This document shows positions 47,901 through 59,884 of a stretch of 64,000 bases of DNA, in pieces. A program made the position numbers and the translations under genes. The notes beneath the pieces are model-generated. The model searched no databases. It saw only the letters and a list, made by a program, of their open reading frames with translations, and was not told the DNA's origin. Source of the DNA: Trochalopteron elliotii (taxonomy: Eukaryota > Chordata > Aves > Passeriformes > Leiothrichidae). Each line of letters opens with the position of its first letter. Within the stretch, counting starts at the first letter, position 1. The DNA lies in assembly GCA_024734555.1 (NCBI GenBank), contig JANPWX010000438.1:129695-193694 (forward strand). The letters run 5' to 3'.

Positions 47901-50900
47901 ATTTCGAACTGGCAGATATGAATTGTTCAAATTCAGTGGTGCATTTAGCCATGAAATGGTTAAGCTGGTGCAGGATGTCTCAGCAAGGCACCTCAGAACC
48001 TCATTTTGCATCTGCCCCTTAAATCCCAGGATGCCAGAGAAGTAAACTACAAGCGAGCACCACAAAGCCAGGGCTTTTATTTGCAGCTGCTGTAAACTTC
48101 CCTTCATCCAGTGAATCCCCCTATTCCACCTCCAATCTCCTGAGCTGGGTACATTAGGTTTTATTTTTACTGCTTCCTGTCTGCACGGCCTGCCACTGCG
48201 TTGTTACGAGCTCTGAAGCTGCTTTATTTTTCCTTTGAGTTCTGAAGTAATGGGTTAAAGTTCTTTTGGCACTTTTTGTAAGAGGAGGAATTTTTAAAAG
48301 TCTTTTGTTAAAATTTCCTTGTCTTGTTTTTAAGGCAGGGTGTGCCCTTTGCCACTTAACACAAATCAAAAGAATTTCACTGGTAGCGTGCGCATAAAGC
48401 TCATAAATCACTTTTAGAAAGCCATAAAACAAAATTATCTACAAAAATCTAGCACACCAAGGAAGCAGGCTCATGGTTATTCAATAACTATAACATCTAA
48501 CACCACTTCCCTTCTGCCATAGATCCAGGCTGACAGAGGCATTTATCCGGAACGTCTGGAGAAATGGAACCCCTTCCCAGGCTGGTACAACCCGTCTGAC
48601 TGGTCCTGGAGCAGCTTCCAGACAGGGCATTGCAAAGGGAATAGCCCAATATTCACATTCTGAAATAATCAGCCTTATGTTCCACTCAGGAATCCATCAA
48701 CCACCTTTATCTTTTGGGAGATTCTCCAGGGTTAAGCATTTAGGACTCTCCTCCATCAGACGCTTATTACTTTGTTTGAAAATTAGGTTTTCCTAATATA
48801 TTTTTATTTTGTATATCTATAAAGTTAGTACAATAAATATATGAGTATAAATAATACAGATTAGTGTAAATATATCTCTTTATCTACTCCCTACTCCAAG
48901 ACAAGCACTTAATAATCTACTAACTCTTATAAATACATGATATGAAGCTGGAAAGGCTGATAAAGCTTCTGTCTTTGCAAACACAGCCTTGCCCCACACT
49001 GCAAATATATATCTATAAATATATATATGTATTTTCAGCATCTGGAGGTGCCTATGGATGTGCCACACTGAATGGCTACTCAAACACACACAGCCCAGGG
49101 GTTTTGGCCCTGCTCAGATAAAAGACTGGGTAAATTGATAATCCATCCAAATTTCTGACAGAAAAAGGTAAAAGCAAAGATTCCCTGGTCAGCAGCAGCA
49201 GGACAAAAGGAATTGCTGCAGGTTTGGGAAGGAAAATAGTAAAGGACTGACCTAAAACGTTTCCCTCAAAGGGCAGACAAAAGGACAACTTTCACTCCTC
49301 CTTTTGCAGGTTTCAGCAACACTGAGTAAACTCCAACAGGCTAAAGCTGCTCCTCCTCTCCTCAAACCCGTGCACATCCTGCCCCAAATGGCAATTTCAG
49401 TAAAATCAAATGTCTCATGCAAACACAGGCTCTTCAGCCTTCCTTAGGAGTATTTCCCTGGCCAACAGTTGCCCCAGCCTTCCCCAGGAGTGTTTCCCAG
49501 GCCAATCCCTTCCTGATGGCACAGTCCTGACACCAGTTGCAGCTGATCCTGTTTCACCTCCCCTGCCATATGTGCAGCCCACCTGCAACGTCTCCACTGA
49601 GTTCCTACTTTGATACACAAATAATTTTCCCTTTTTTCAATATTTCTCTATTTGTTTTCTATTTTGTCACCTCTACAAAGGTTGCAGAAGGGGTAAAATA
49701 TGCATATTTTTCTTCTGAACCTCACTGGAAAAAATCAAACGAATTTCTCTGCTTTCTTTGCTTATCTCCTTCTCACTAATAGGAAAAACCCAAGTTCCAT
49801 GTATCCATTATGTAAATCCTGGAAGGCTTTTATCTCTAGCACTAAAATTAGGAGGTAGCATCTTTAAAGAGACTTTAATACAACATCTTATCCATGTTGC
49901 ATTAATATCATCTGCCTTGTATCAGAATAACATGAACATCTACTAGACCTTTAGCTTTGTGGGGAGGATTGATCTAATTTGATTAGGATGCAAAAAATGT
50001 CACAGGGAATGAATACCAAAGCCAGACCTGTATTAAAGCCTCCAGATTACAACATGTACCACTAGAAGAGATTTATTTGGAGACAACAATGAAAAAAAAA
50101 GCCTCCAGACTGTTGAAATTGAGGGGGAGAGGGAAGGGGAAGAGCAGGAGAAAAACAGCAACGCATTTGTTGTACCCGGTTTGTATCGATTCGAGCACCA
50201 GAAGCCACTCACAGCAGCCCTCGTTACAGGAACACAAAGGATTTCAAAACAAAAATAGCACACTAACATTTCCAGTCCAAATGATCTGCTGTCATTAGCC
50301 AACTCGACTTTCAAAAGCTTTATCAATCAACCTGCTGAGCCCCTGCCATTTGTTTTTCAGGATCAGTTACAGCAGCAAAGGCTCTGCCAGTGTTAAAGGA
50401 GACCACGAGTGCTGTGGCTGCTCAGAGCCCCCAGCTGCCCAGGCTCACTGCAATATTCACAATTTATATTCTGCAATCACATACCAGCCCTGAGAAAGCA
50501 CCTACTCATGGAGGAGCTGGATTGCAGCACAGGAAGGACAAACACAGGCCAGCAATGTTCACAAAGGATAAGAAAAGCCTCTTACACCTTTTTCACACTC
50601 TGCTGACAACTCCTTATCTGACAAAAAAGCACCAAGAGCATCGAGTCTGCTGCTCCAAACACACAACAATGATAACAAAAAGAGAGTCCTGCAACACAAA
50701 GAGTCAATGGGCAATTTTATGCCAAGTTGCTTAAAAAAATCCCTGATGAAGTTCATTAAAACAGCTCTTAGTAAAGCTGTTCCTTCCTAGAGCACAGGTT
50801 GGTATTTCTTTAGCCAAAGCAAAAGCAAAGAGCACTCGGGCTCTGACAGCCAGGATCTGTCATCCCAGTAACAAATCACAACAGGGAAAGGAAATGGCTA

Positions 50901-53900
50901 AGAAAGGAGGCTTAAATTGTAGAAAAAAAAAGCCATTTCAGCCAACCAAGGCAAAGATCAATCTCCACAGACTGGCTCATTCTTTCTTTAAATCCTTTCT
51001 CTTCTCACCTTCACAAAGCTAAACATGCATCCATAAACAAATCCCAAAGCCTCTGCAAGTCTGCTTTCAGCTGAGGACACACATCAACAAAAATGTGTCA
51101 GAATGTGAGGAACATATGGCCACAAAACCCACCCAGCTCCCCAGCCCAGTCACCTCCAAAGAGCCTTTTCTCCCCAGTCCCAGAACCAATCCATAACATC
51201 TACTTGAAGAGAATTACTCAAGGATGAGTCCCAAACGCTGTAATCAATTCACAATATCTGCTGCACACACACCAGCTGATCCCCACCAGTGTCAACAGGT
51301 TTACACAGATCAGAATGAGAACAAGGTCTTCAAGTAATGAAGACTTTGATTTATTTGATGTTTTAACACCATCTTCTTTAATTCAGGAGAACACAAGCTA
51401 TATCCTAAACCTTGGCCACTCCTCCTCCTCTCTTCCTAGCTTTTTAATTTTTACTACATCCCAGTCTTTCCATTTCTGTTCTTGTAGAAGTATTTATTTA
51501 CCTCTTACATTTCCTTCAACTCCACTTAGTGAAAATGATCAGAGCTCTTAAAATTCCCAGATGGCATCACCACTGGGTAGTGTGGACAGAGGAGCCCAAC
51601 TCCTCATATAGAATCCCAGAACATCCTGAGTTGGAAAGAATCCCACCAGGATCATCAATCCAACCCTGTTCCTGCACAGACACCCCAACAATCCCACCCT
51701 GAGCATCCCTGAGAGCTCCTGGCAGCCTTGGGGCTGGGACCATTCCCTGGGGAGCCTGGGCAGTGCCCCAGCAGCCTCGGGGGGAAGAACCTTTCCCTGA
51801 GCTCCATCCCAAGCCCTGACACAGCTCCAGCCCTTGCTGGGCTCCTGGCCCTGCTCAGCCCCTCAGCAGCAGCTTCTGAGCTCCCTGCAATGCTAACTTA
51901 GCTCATGGCTGAATCTGAAAACACATCTTTGTTCCAATGATGTGCTGGAAGATAGAATATTTTCCACCTTTTCCCTCAACCACCACTTGCCCCAATTAAA
52001 TAATGAGAGGTGCTGCCTGAAACTCCTTAATTAGCAATTTGTTAATCAGCTTAAAAATGGAAAAGAACTTCTCCAGAAAACATGCAGCTAAAAAACAGGG
52101 CAAAAATGAGTGTTTTGAAGATCTGCAGATTTGAAAACAAGTCTGCAACTATTTATTTGTCATGTTTCTGAAGACCAAAATGTCAGAAACAACGAGCCTT
52201 CCCCTAAATTAACAGCTCCTTCCATTGTTTCCAGGGAGAACAGAGCCCACCTATTTCCCTTATTTATAAAAGCCACCTCTCAGCTCAGTGCTGGGGAACA
52301 ACTCTGCAGTCACGTGTGTGGAGAAACAATGAGGAGTGATGACCCCAGTGGGTGTGAAAGCAAGTTCTAGTCAGAGAAGCTGCCAGCTCCATATTCCATG
52401 AGGAACACAGGAATATGAGGGACAGAGGGAAAAGAAAGCAGAGGAATGCAGATGGCAGTCACAGCAAATGTGAGCACCTACAAAAAGACACAGAGATGAG
52501 GGAGATCTGAGGATTTCAGAAAGAAATCATTGGAGAGCTGCAGGGAAAAGGGAAGAGTGGGAATGGCTGGGTGAAGAAAGGAAGGGAAAATAAAAGGAAA
52601 GGGTAGAACTAAAACACAGTTCATCCCTCCCAGGCATTAGAGGTTCCATTTTTAAGGAATCAGCCTGGAGAAGTTCACATTTTTTGGTCAGGAGTGTAAA
52701 GGATTTTGGACATGACTTAAGCCAACATTTAGTGCAGATGGAGAATTTTCTGATTCCTATCTAAAACCTCAGAAAAACCACCAGAAGTAAAACTACTTTC
52801 AAGCTTTTGAGGTGTTTTTGTTGCACTCAAATCTTAGTTCTCAGTGTTTGCCAAAAAAGCTGCTTTTATCAACAACATTCATCCTCCAGCCCCTGCCTGC
52901 CATTTTCCTTCCCAGCCTTTTGGCTTTCCCTACCCACCCAAAAAACAACTTGTGGGCAAAACATTCCCAGGTTTAGCAGGGCACTCTGCCTTCAGTGGCT
53001 CAGTCCCATTATCTGGCTTATTCCTCCACCCCATGAAGTGGGGTCAGAGCAATGTGGTAGGCCAAGAACTCAACCAAAAATACTGATTATTCACAAAGTG
53101 ACACTGCCAGGAGAGTATCCTGGGCTGGAGTGGGGACAGAAGGGAACAGCAGACAGATGTTTGTGGGAGGGCCAGGGAAAGGAGGATGGGAAGCTAAATG
53201 GAATGAGGCTGTTACATGTGGTCTGCTGTCAACACACCTGGGGTAAGGGCTGGTGCTTGGAGAGCTGAGGGGGTGGGGGAGCACAGATTACAGGGATGTG
53301 GCTCAACATTCTTGGTTTAGTTTACCTCAGTTCCCTCTTAGGGATCATAAGCAAAACATTAGTTTTTATTTTATTATTTAAGCAGTAATCAAACCCAGAA
53401 ACATCCATTATTCATGTTTAACAAAACAACTTAACTGAAACTGAGGTAATATGAACACAAGTGCCCAACTCCCTGTTTTCATAACCTACAGCATGTGACC
53501 TCTGTGGTAGACTTAAAACAAGCAATAAATCCAAACTTTAACTTTCATATACCTGCTGGCAATGCATCTTAAGACTTCAAATATTTAGTGTTTTCTTTCT
53601 GGAAGAGCACTGAGACAGAACAAGGATATCTTTAATACAGCTCTAAATACTTGTGCTACACATGCAAATGTTTGTCTTGGGCCTCTGCAGATTTCATACC
53701 TATACAGTTAAATTTAATAAGCTTGCAAATTCAAAAGCAGAGATTTTAATATATTAACAATCAACACAGTGTTTACAAATATTTATAATATCAGTGGTTT
53801 ATGTTTATTTACGTCCATATGTACATAAAATATTTTAAATTGCTTTAATATCTTCCATGCTAAAGAAGCTACAAGTGGTACAACCTCTGCTCAGAATCTC

Positions 53901-56900
53901 CAGGACCATCCACTGTCCTGGTATCACCTTTCTATGCAATTCCATTTCTGCCAAAAGCTTTCTTTTGAAGTCTGGCAGGAGCTTCCAACTCCCAGTTAAA
54001 TTCTATTTATTAGACTAATAAAAAACACACACATAAAACAGTCACATAATTTAGAGTCTTTCTGTCAGGCAGTTTCAGGCTCTGGCACAGCTCAAAACAA
54101 TTAGAAGACCAGAAATCAGATTCTACCTTGTTTTTGAAGTGCACTTCAATGGGCATAATGAAGCCAGCATAGCCAGACTCCTCCACCTTGTAGGGGGGCT
54201 CCTTGCACACTGAAAGAGAACAAATAAATGTGAACTTGGAATTCAGCACTACTTTATCTGAGCCAAAAAGGAGCTGCAAGAGGAGAACTGGGCCTCTGAC
54301 GACTCAGGGCACAGTTAAAACACTGACCTTTGTGGAAAAACCCACACAGAATAAGATGGTGGCCACAGGCTTAGTAAAGAACATGAAATCTGTTCTTAGC
54401 TCCTCCCATGGAACGGAAACATAAAACACTGCAGGCCCCAGTCTCAGTGAGATCCTTCCCCTCCTGTGCACTGAGATACAATTACGTTTCTGGGCAGTCC
54501 CACAACAATGCAAACTGCCAAGCTCCAAGTGCCTGGCAAGAAAGGCCAAGACCCAAAAGGTGGAACAGCACAGAAAGGTAAACTTTGCTGCCCATATTTC
54601 TGAATCAAAACACTACCACACACAAGCAGGTGATTATTTTTTCCTTGAAACACTCCCCTGCCCTCCTCAATGCTCAGAGTTGGGTAACAGCCACGCTCCA
54701 GGCTGCTGCTTCCCCCACAGGTGAACAAACCTGAAGGGCAGGTGAGCACTGCTATTTATTTCACACACAAGGAAACAAGAGGAGGAAGGTGAACCAGTTT
54801 GCTGCTAAGGTCAGAGCTGCTTACTTCAGAAACAGCAATTAGAAAAGTTAATTGCTTCTCAGAAATTAATCTGCATGTCCCTGCCTCAGTTCCCCCTGTC
54901 CCGCTATCTGGTGTGGGTTCATGCTCCTGAATCCTTCCTATGATCCATTCCAGGATATCCAATTTGAAGGATTCCAGGATCATTTCTTTGGCCATGATCT
55001 AGCAGCACACTGCAGCTGCCAGAAGAAACATGAGACCCACACAGATATTCTCCCTCTCAGGAACCGGATGCACTTGCATATAATTTATGCACTGCAATAT
55101 ATGTAAATAAAGTCAATTAGGTAATTGGAGGAATTCAGTGCAAATCTTTTGAGTTTCTCTTAAGAATTCCAAGTAATTAATATGATTAGGGAACAGTACA
55201 TCAAACCTAAAAGCACACAAATTATTTTCCTTTAATGTAGCTGTATTATCCCCACCCAGCTCTAAGCACTTCTACCATCATTAAGGTGCTGGAAAGCAGC
55301 ACTCCAAATGCAACTGAGAAAAAAGGGCATCACTAAAAATAACAAAAAACCTCTAGACTTGCTTTAACTTGAATTTCGTACGAGAACCCTGTCATTTAGA
55401 GGGAAAAAATCCCAAACCAAAGAGCAGTGCCAATATGGCAGCAGGAATCTTAAGCCTATCTGCCAAGCAGCCTTTGTTCCTCTGCCACTCTATTCTGACA
55501 AATTCCAAGGGCTCCAAGAGCAATCTGCCAGCAGCAGCACGAGCCCACCTTCAGCACCAGGATCTGCTCCAAGAGGGCACCATCTGAAGAAACCCTTCAA
55601 ACAAACTGAGGAATAGGAGAGGCATTTTCCACAGTGTTTAGGTACAACCCTGACACGCCTTGGTCAAAGGCACGCTGGCATTAGGAGCAAGCTCAAGGAC
55701 ATGATAAACACAGGGACTGGGAAAAGTCTGTAAAGGCAGATGATACAGCAACTGACTGAGCAAAGGCCATGGTTTTATACTGCCAGAGGGCAGGGATGGA
55801 TGGGATACTGGGAAGGAATTCCTCCCTGGGAGGGTGGGGAGGCCCTGGCACAGGGTGCCCAGAGCAGCTGTGGCTGCCCCTGGATCCCTGGCAGTGTCCA
55901 AGACCAGGCTGGACAGGGCTTGGAGCAGCCTGGGATAGTGGAAGGTGTCCCTGCCCATGGCAGGGGTGGAATTGGATGGGCTTTAAGGGCCCTTCCAATC
56001 CAAACCATTCCAGGATTCTACGTACTATCCCTACACAGTTATTTGTTATAAATTAATTACACCACAAGACAAGAACCATAACCCACAGATTGCATTTTTA
56101 TTCTATAAATCAGCTTTCTGCTCAGTCCTGCACCTGCTTATCATACATCAGTTTTAGCAGAGCAGTTTGAAGGAGATACCAACAGAGCAGAGTCACACCC
56201 TTGTGAATGCTGAGCACTTCTCAGTTCCTTTCCACCGTGGACTCCCAAAAATACCCAATGTCACAGGTTGTCCTAAGGCATCCTGAGTGTCCTGCTCCCA
56301 AAGCAGTATTTCCAAGAATGCACAGCACACTAATTCTCATGGGCAGCTTGTATTTCTTAAAGCACTAATGCTGCAGCTTCAGTTACACAATCCTACACAG
56401 ATGTAACTGCACTGCCCCTGAGAAGGGCAATTCCTGCTCCTCCACCTTAACCTCTTGAGCTCCTGCTGCCCCATGCCAAGAATAAGGTTCATTTTGCTAC
56501 AGAGTCAGAAAATAACACTCCAACCCAACAATGCATTCCAACAATGACTGCACTGGGCTTGCAGGGGGAATGTACAGCAAAGACACCATCACCCCATGGC
56601 AGCATTGATTTCTGCTGGGTTAAGGCTATCTGAACTGGCACCTGAGACCAGAAATTGCAAGAATCTGCAAAACTCTCCATACCCAGTACACATCTGAGCC
56701 CAGTATTAGAGCATCTCTCACATGCTTCCAGCTTTTGCTGGCGAATTCTAACAAATCAAACCCATCTCTCCCATTGTGTAACATGAATTATCTTCTGCTG
56801 TCACTTGTGTCTTGAGAACCTGCACATACTAATGCTTAAATAAGAGGAGAAAGCAGCTCACCTCCTGCCCTTTCAGCAGAAGAAAGGTCCCATTCTCCCT

Positions 56901-57233
56901 GACCTTCCTCAGACACAGTGGGGAAAGGTTAAAGCTGCAGTGCACGCAATGGACATTTCTCTCCTCTTTAAGGAGATATTTCACAGAAAAGTGACAGTTC
57001 CACACAACCTCGACTCCCAAAAATGCTCTTTCATAGAGATAAACCCTCTGACCTCGCTTGGGTTTGGGGAAGCTCTCGTGCAGGCGGAAGACGACGCGCT
57101 CCACGAAGTGCTGGATGTCGCACTGCTCCGGGCCCCGCACAAACACCATCCAGTCGTGGGTGAAGCCCTCCGTGGTCGGCTTCTTGCGCAGCTGGGCCCG
57201 GTGCCCCAGCTCCAGCTTCACCTGCACCGTGCA
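32811..57233 (-). CDS. MLLT1: MLLT1 (ENL), YEATS-domain histone acylation reader; exon 1 missing
   Basis: Nuclear subunit of the super elongation complex and DOT1L complex; its YEATS domain reads acylated histone H3 lysines. Exons (minus strand, 5' to 3'): 57053-57233, 54127-54209, 45273-45416, 43603-43728, 41826-42371, 37023-37110, 36202-36313, 34993-35092, 34730-34801, 33348-33419, 32811-32939. They give 550 residues plus TGA, phases all consistent; with the usual four residues of exon 1 the protein is about 554 (human about 559). In that numbering the YEATS domain is about 5-138 with pocket residues Phe28, His56, Ser58, Phe59 and Tyr78 all present. A Lys/Ser-rich linker with basic [12 protein letters not shown] (291-302) and acidic [14 protein letters not shown] follows; the C-terminal ANC1 homology domain is about 489-550. 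MLLT3 is excluded: its long Ser run is absent and [16 protein letters not shown] is MLLT1-specific. Confidence 0.96.
33140..33300 (-). mobile_element. CR1 3' end in MLLT1 intron 11
   Basis: catgctgagctagaagggat and accccaacaatcccaccctg; sense relative to MLLT1. One undetermined base (33301) lies at its edge. Confidence 0.88.
33348..33419 (-). CDS. MLLT1: MLLT1 coding exon 11, ANC1 homology domain
   Basis: 24 codons, phase 0: [20 protein letters not shown] then VLQQ. First helix of the domain that folds on binding AF4-family proteins, DOT1L, CBX8 or BCOR in this family. A CR1 3' end abuts the downstream intron. Confidence 0.96.
34440..34705 (-). mobile_element. CR1 3' end in MLLT1 intron 10
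   Basis: tggaatggtttgggttggaa to gccctctggcagtgggaagc. It ends about 25 bases from exon 10. Confidence 0.9.
34730..34801 (-). CDS. MLLT1: MLLT1 coding exon 10
   Basis: 24 codons, phase 0: [20 protein letters not shown] then TYDK. Leads into the C-terminal interaction domain. Acceptor tttcccctcag, donor GACAAG|gtgtgt. Confidence 0.94.
34993..35092 (-). CDS. MLLT1: MLLT1 coding exon 9
   Basis: Encodes [20 protein letters not shown] and [13 protein letters not shown]. Acceptor ggtttttcag, donor AACAAG|gtatga. Separated from exon 10 by only 191 bases. Confidence 0.94.
36202..36313 (-). CDS. MLLT1: MLLT1 coding exon 8, acidic segment
   Basis: Encodes [20 protein letters not shown] and [15 protein letters not shown]. 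Acceptor tgtccccccag, donor TCCAG|gtggtg; phase 1 in, phase 2 out. Confidence 0.95.
37023..37110 (-). CDS. MLLT1: MLLT1 coding exon 7, serine-rich
   Basis: Encodes [20 protein letters not shown] and FEPSQNHSQ. The acceptor is ggggggttaag: a G run sits against the AG and the pyrimidine tract lies about 20 bases further upstream. The phase-0 and phase-1 joins on either side confirm it. Confidence 0.93.
37545..37800 (-). mobile_element. CR1 3' end in MLLT1 intron 6
   Basis: cagaatcatggaatgattcg, cccaggctgctccaagccct and gcagccacagctgctctggg. Confidence 0.9.
38635..39150 (-). mobile_element. CR1 LINE fragment in MLLT1 intron 6
   Basis: cttgaacacctccagggatg, cctcctcttctccaggccca and cctggacacactccagccct; extends further 5' than most copies. 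Confidence 0.88.
39345..39525 (+). mobile_element. CR1 3' end in MLLT1 intron 6, + orientation
   Basis: gagcagctgtggctgtccct to aaccatcctgggattttatg; antisense to MLLT1. Confidence 0.88.
40725..40862 (-). mobile_element. CR1 3' end in MLLT1 intron 6
   Basis: aatcccagaatggtttgggt to ttggacactgccagggacg. Confidence 0.85.
41826..42371 (-). CDS. MLLT1: MLLT1 coding exon 6, basic/Ser-rich linker
   Basis: 182 codons, the largest exon. Lys/Ser/Glu-rich disordered linker: starts [19 protein letters not shown], contains the basic nuclear-localisation-like [12 protein letters not shown], ends [12 protein letters not shown]. It lacks the proline run present in the human linker. Acceptor gaattttag, donor TCAGAG|gtgagt. 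Confidence 0.95.
43603..43728 (-). CDS. MLLT1: MLLT1 coding exon 5
   Basis: Encodes [20 protein letters not shown] and [19 protein letters not shown], diagnostic of MLLT1 rather than MLLT3. Phase 0 at both ends; donor TCAAAG|gtcagt. Confidence 0.96.
44448..44575 (-). mobile_element. CR1 3' end in MLLT1 intron 4
   Basis: ggaatcatggagtgatttgg, ttccctgccatgggcaggga and ctgtccaacctggccttga. Confidence 0.82.
45273..45416 (-). CDS. MLLT1: MLLT1 coding exon 4, YEATS C-terminal part
   Basis: 48 codons, phase 0 at both ends: [45 protein letters not shown]. Acceptor cttgttttcag, donor GGAGGG|gtaagt. It lies at the end of an 8.7-kb intron, the longest of the gene. Confidence 0.96.
46904..46913. promoter_or_regulatory. 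Consensus CArG box in MLLT1 intron 3
   Basis: CCAAATATGG fits CC(A/T)6GG, the serum response factor site, inside an AT-rich non-repetitive block. A 10-base match can occur by chance. Confidence 0.25.
51607..51860 (-). mobile_element. CR1 3' end in MLLT1 intron 3
   Basis: agaatcccagaacatcctga, atccaaccctgttcctgcac and cagctccagcccttgctggg. Confidence 0.9.
54127..54209 (-). CDS. MLLT1: MLLT1 coding exon 3, YEATS
   Basis: Encodes [20 protein letters not shown] and IEVHFKNK; includes Tyr78 of the acyl-lysine pocket. Acceptor ttctctttcag, donor AACAAG|gtagaa. Confidence 0.96.
55775..56022 (+). mobile_element. CR1 3' end in MLLT1 intron 2, + orientation
   Basis: tgccagagggcagggatgga to ccattccaggattctacgta. 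Confidence 0.9.
57053..57233 (-). CDS. MLLT1: MLLT1 coding exon 2, YEATS N-terminal half
   Basis: Begins [15 protein letters not shown] right after acceptor ccccacgcag, the same place as the human exon 2 start (after MDNQ). Encodes [18 protein letters not shown] and [13 protein letters not shown]. The donor CGAG|gtcaga departs from consensus at +3 and +4 but is required by the phase-1 join to exon 3. Confidence 0.95.
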
Positions 57234-59880
57234 CTGCGTGGGGACAGAGGCAGGATTGTGAGCACAGAGAACACAAAACCCGGCTGGATCCACAACAGGC
57301 CCTGTGTGGGGATCGGCCTCAGACTGCAAACCGCCGTTATCGACGGCAAAGCTGGCACAGAAATAGCTCCCAGCACCATTTCATACCTATTTTCTTCCTA
57401 ATATTAACACTGCAGCTCGACAAGAGGGATTCGTTTCTCTGCCTCACTTATCAGTTAAATTGTCAGCAAAGTCCTAATTGAGGAATCTTTATTTCTAGAA
57501 AGTGTCAGAGACAGAACTTGATGTTCACAGCTTACAGAATTCACAGCACTGACAGAAAACTCATCTTGAAACAGGAAAAATCAGATCATGAATTGGTGGT
57601 TTATGATATTCTCTAGAATATATCACTCACCAGAAGAAAATTACGTTTCCTGTATGGTTCGAAATATATATTTATTATCTCACTTTCAAAGATCAAGTTA
57701 GCGTATCTGCCTGTACAATGTCCAGCACTAAACTGACCTAATTCTGATTTGCACTCCTGAATCCTACTCTGATCACTGAGTGACAGAGAAGGTGTATTCC
57801 ATGTCTGGCTCAAAGCACAAAAATCTCATTAAATGCCTTAAAAACCAAATTAAATTAATGGTGAAAATCCACATAGTATTGCAGACTTCACAGCCAGGAG
57901 AAAGGAAATGAATTAAACAGATGTAACAGAGAAAAGGCAAATGGGATTCCAACACAAGATAAATCAAGGAAATCTTAGAGCCACATTTGTAGACAGAGAA
58001 TAACACTCAAGGTACCCAACTTTTGTGCACATTTGTTACACAAACCAGAGCAGCAGCAGTGATTCCAAACTAAACCTACCAAAATTCAGCTTCAGCACCA
58101 GGAGGCTCATAGAAAAAGGGGCTGGTTTTAGTCCCTACCCCATCCTTCACTTCAGGCTTGAAAATAAGTGTCTTGCTCTTCCTAGCAAATCCCAATTATG
58201 ACTGGGAGAGGCAGCATTATTTGTCATTACCTATATTACATGTTGACCTGGAGCCAAACCAAGGGCATGTTAGACAATGAGCAGAGAAAGAGAAAGCTTA
58301 GAAAGCTTCCTGAGCTCCAGACAAATGTTTAGGGAAAGTATCATCCTTATTTTCCCCTTGACAAACTGCAGCAAGGAATCTGATGGCAATTAATGCTCAA
58401 AAAATATTTTCCATCTCCAACCCGAGATTTTTTTCCAGACCATGGTGAATACTTGCTGAAAAAGCACAAGTGACTCCATCTCAGCCTTCTTGTCTTTGTA
58501 AAAAGCTCTCACAGGAGGTCTGCAGGGCACCAGGCATCAAAGCCTGACCTCCCAAATTGCAGTCCAGTTCCAATTTCAACCATAAGCCTTAACACACTCT
58601 TTCAGGCAGTTTAAATCCTTAAAGCAAAATACCTTCAGCCACCCAACACATCAATCCTAAGGCTCGGGGACAAACTCATCTAATTAATTCCTTCACCATT
58701 ATTGCTGCAGCATTTCTTTAGGATGCCTTCCCCTGCAAGTTCCCTTGGCAGGCCATTTTTTCCTGTTCTTAAGGCTTATCTACAGCAGCTCCACCTCGCT
58801 AAGAACCGAGGCCCAGGGCCGGCTGCTCTTTCATGTCGCATTAAGGGCTGAGAAGAAAGGCAAGGTGTGCTTCTCTCCCAGCACAGGCAATCCCTCCAAC
58901 GCTGCAAAAGCATTATGTGGAGCCAGGCTGCCGAAATCCTGAGCTCACATCGGAGTGTGCCTGCAGGCCTGCTTTATCTGGGATGCTTCCCACAGTGTTC
59001 ACATCCCCTGAGCCAGGCTGTGCCGCAGCCTCACGTTATCGATTCCATAATTACCCTTTAAATCCTGCTACTGTTGCCAGTTACTACCCCTCTCTCCTGA
59101 GAAGTGCAAATGACTGTCAGGCTACAAAATCTGCCTTTCCGAGTTGAAACGGCTGAGAAATTGGAGCTGAGAACCAGATGGGGCTGTGTGGAAGAGAACG
59201 AAATTAAACATAAAAGAGAACTGTTTAACGGAGAGTGAAAGTTGTACTTGCTGCACTCCTCACACCCTGCTCCAATTAACAATCGCTGTGAATTAAGCCA
59301 GAAGTTGAAACACATTTGAAAATAAGATCTCCCAACATAACCAGCATCCAAAGTTGCTCCGCTGAAAATGGAGGGTTTTTTCCTTTTTTTTTCCAAGCGT
59401 GTCTCTCAACAAAGGGAAATCAGGATCCTATTCAAACAATTTGTAATAATACAAAGGAGCCCGCTTTCAACTTCTCAATAAACATTCTGAAGGCTGCTCT
59501 GGTTTTTGTTTGATGTGCTAATTGCCTGAAAGCCATCAGCAGCTCCCATTCCCGCTCCTCCGGGTGATTATCCGGGATAGCGGGGCTGGTTCCGAACCTC
59601 AGCCCGGGAGAGGTACCTGTTACCCTCTCCCCGCACACAAAAGATTCCCCATCCACATCACCTCAGGTAAACTTCCCGCACGCATCCTGGAAACCCCCGG
59701 GCCGGCGGGGACTCTGCCGGTGGCATTAACCCTTCCCGGTGGCATTAACCCTTCCCGGCGCGGTTTGGGGAAGGGGGGTGGCCCCGCCGGCACCTCCCTC
59801 CCCGGCAATAATCCCAGGCAGGAATTTGCGGGAAATGCTGCTCACACCCCCCGCGGCGGGCGAGGTTGCAGCGGCCGCCC
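57234..59880. other. MLLT1 intron 1, visible unique part
   Basis: No exon seen. 58740-59520 is repeat-free, of even composition and with isolated CpGs; possible regulatory sequence near the promoter. Confidence 0.45.
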
Positions 59881-59884
59881 ACGG

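Larger units (their letters stand above)
45417..54126. other. MLLT1 intron 3 (8.7 kb), mostly repeat-free
   Basis: Only one CR1 copy (51.6 kb) in 8.7 kb. AT-rich blocks at about 48780-49030 and 53330-53850. Segments at about 46700-47240, 48160-48440 and 50180-50340 look non-repetitive and balanced and are candidate regulatory elements. No exon or RNA gene seen. Confidence 0.5.

Noticed and set aside
32811..57233. MLLT3 (AF9) instead of MLLT1
   Set aside because: The long serine run of MLLT3 is missing, the MLLT1-specific exon after the YEATS domain is present, and ACSBG2 is the neighbour.
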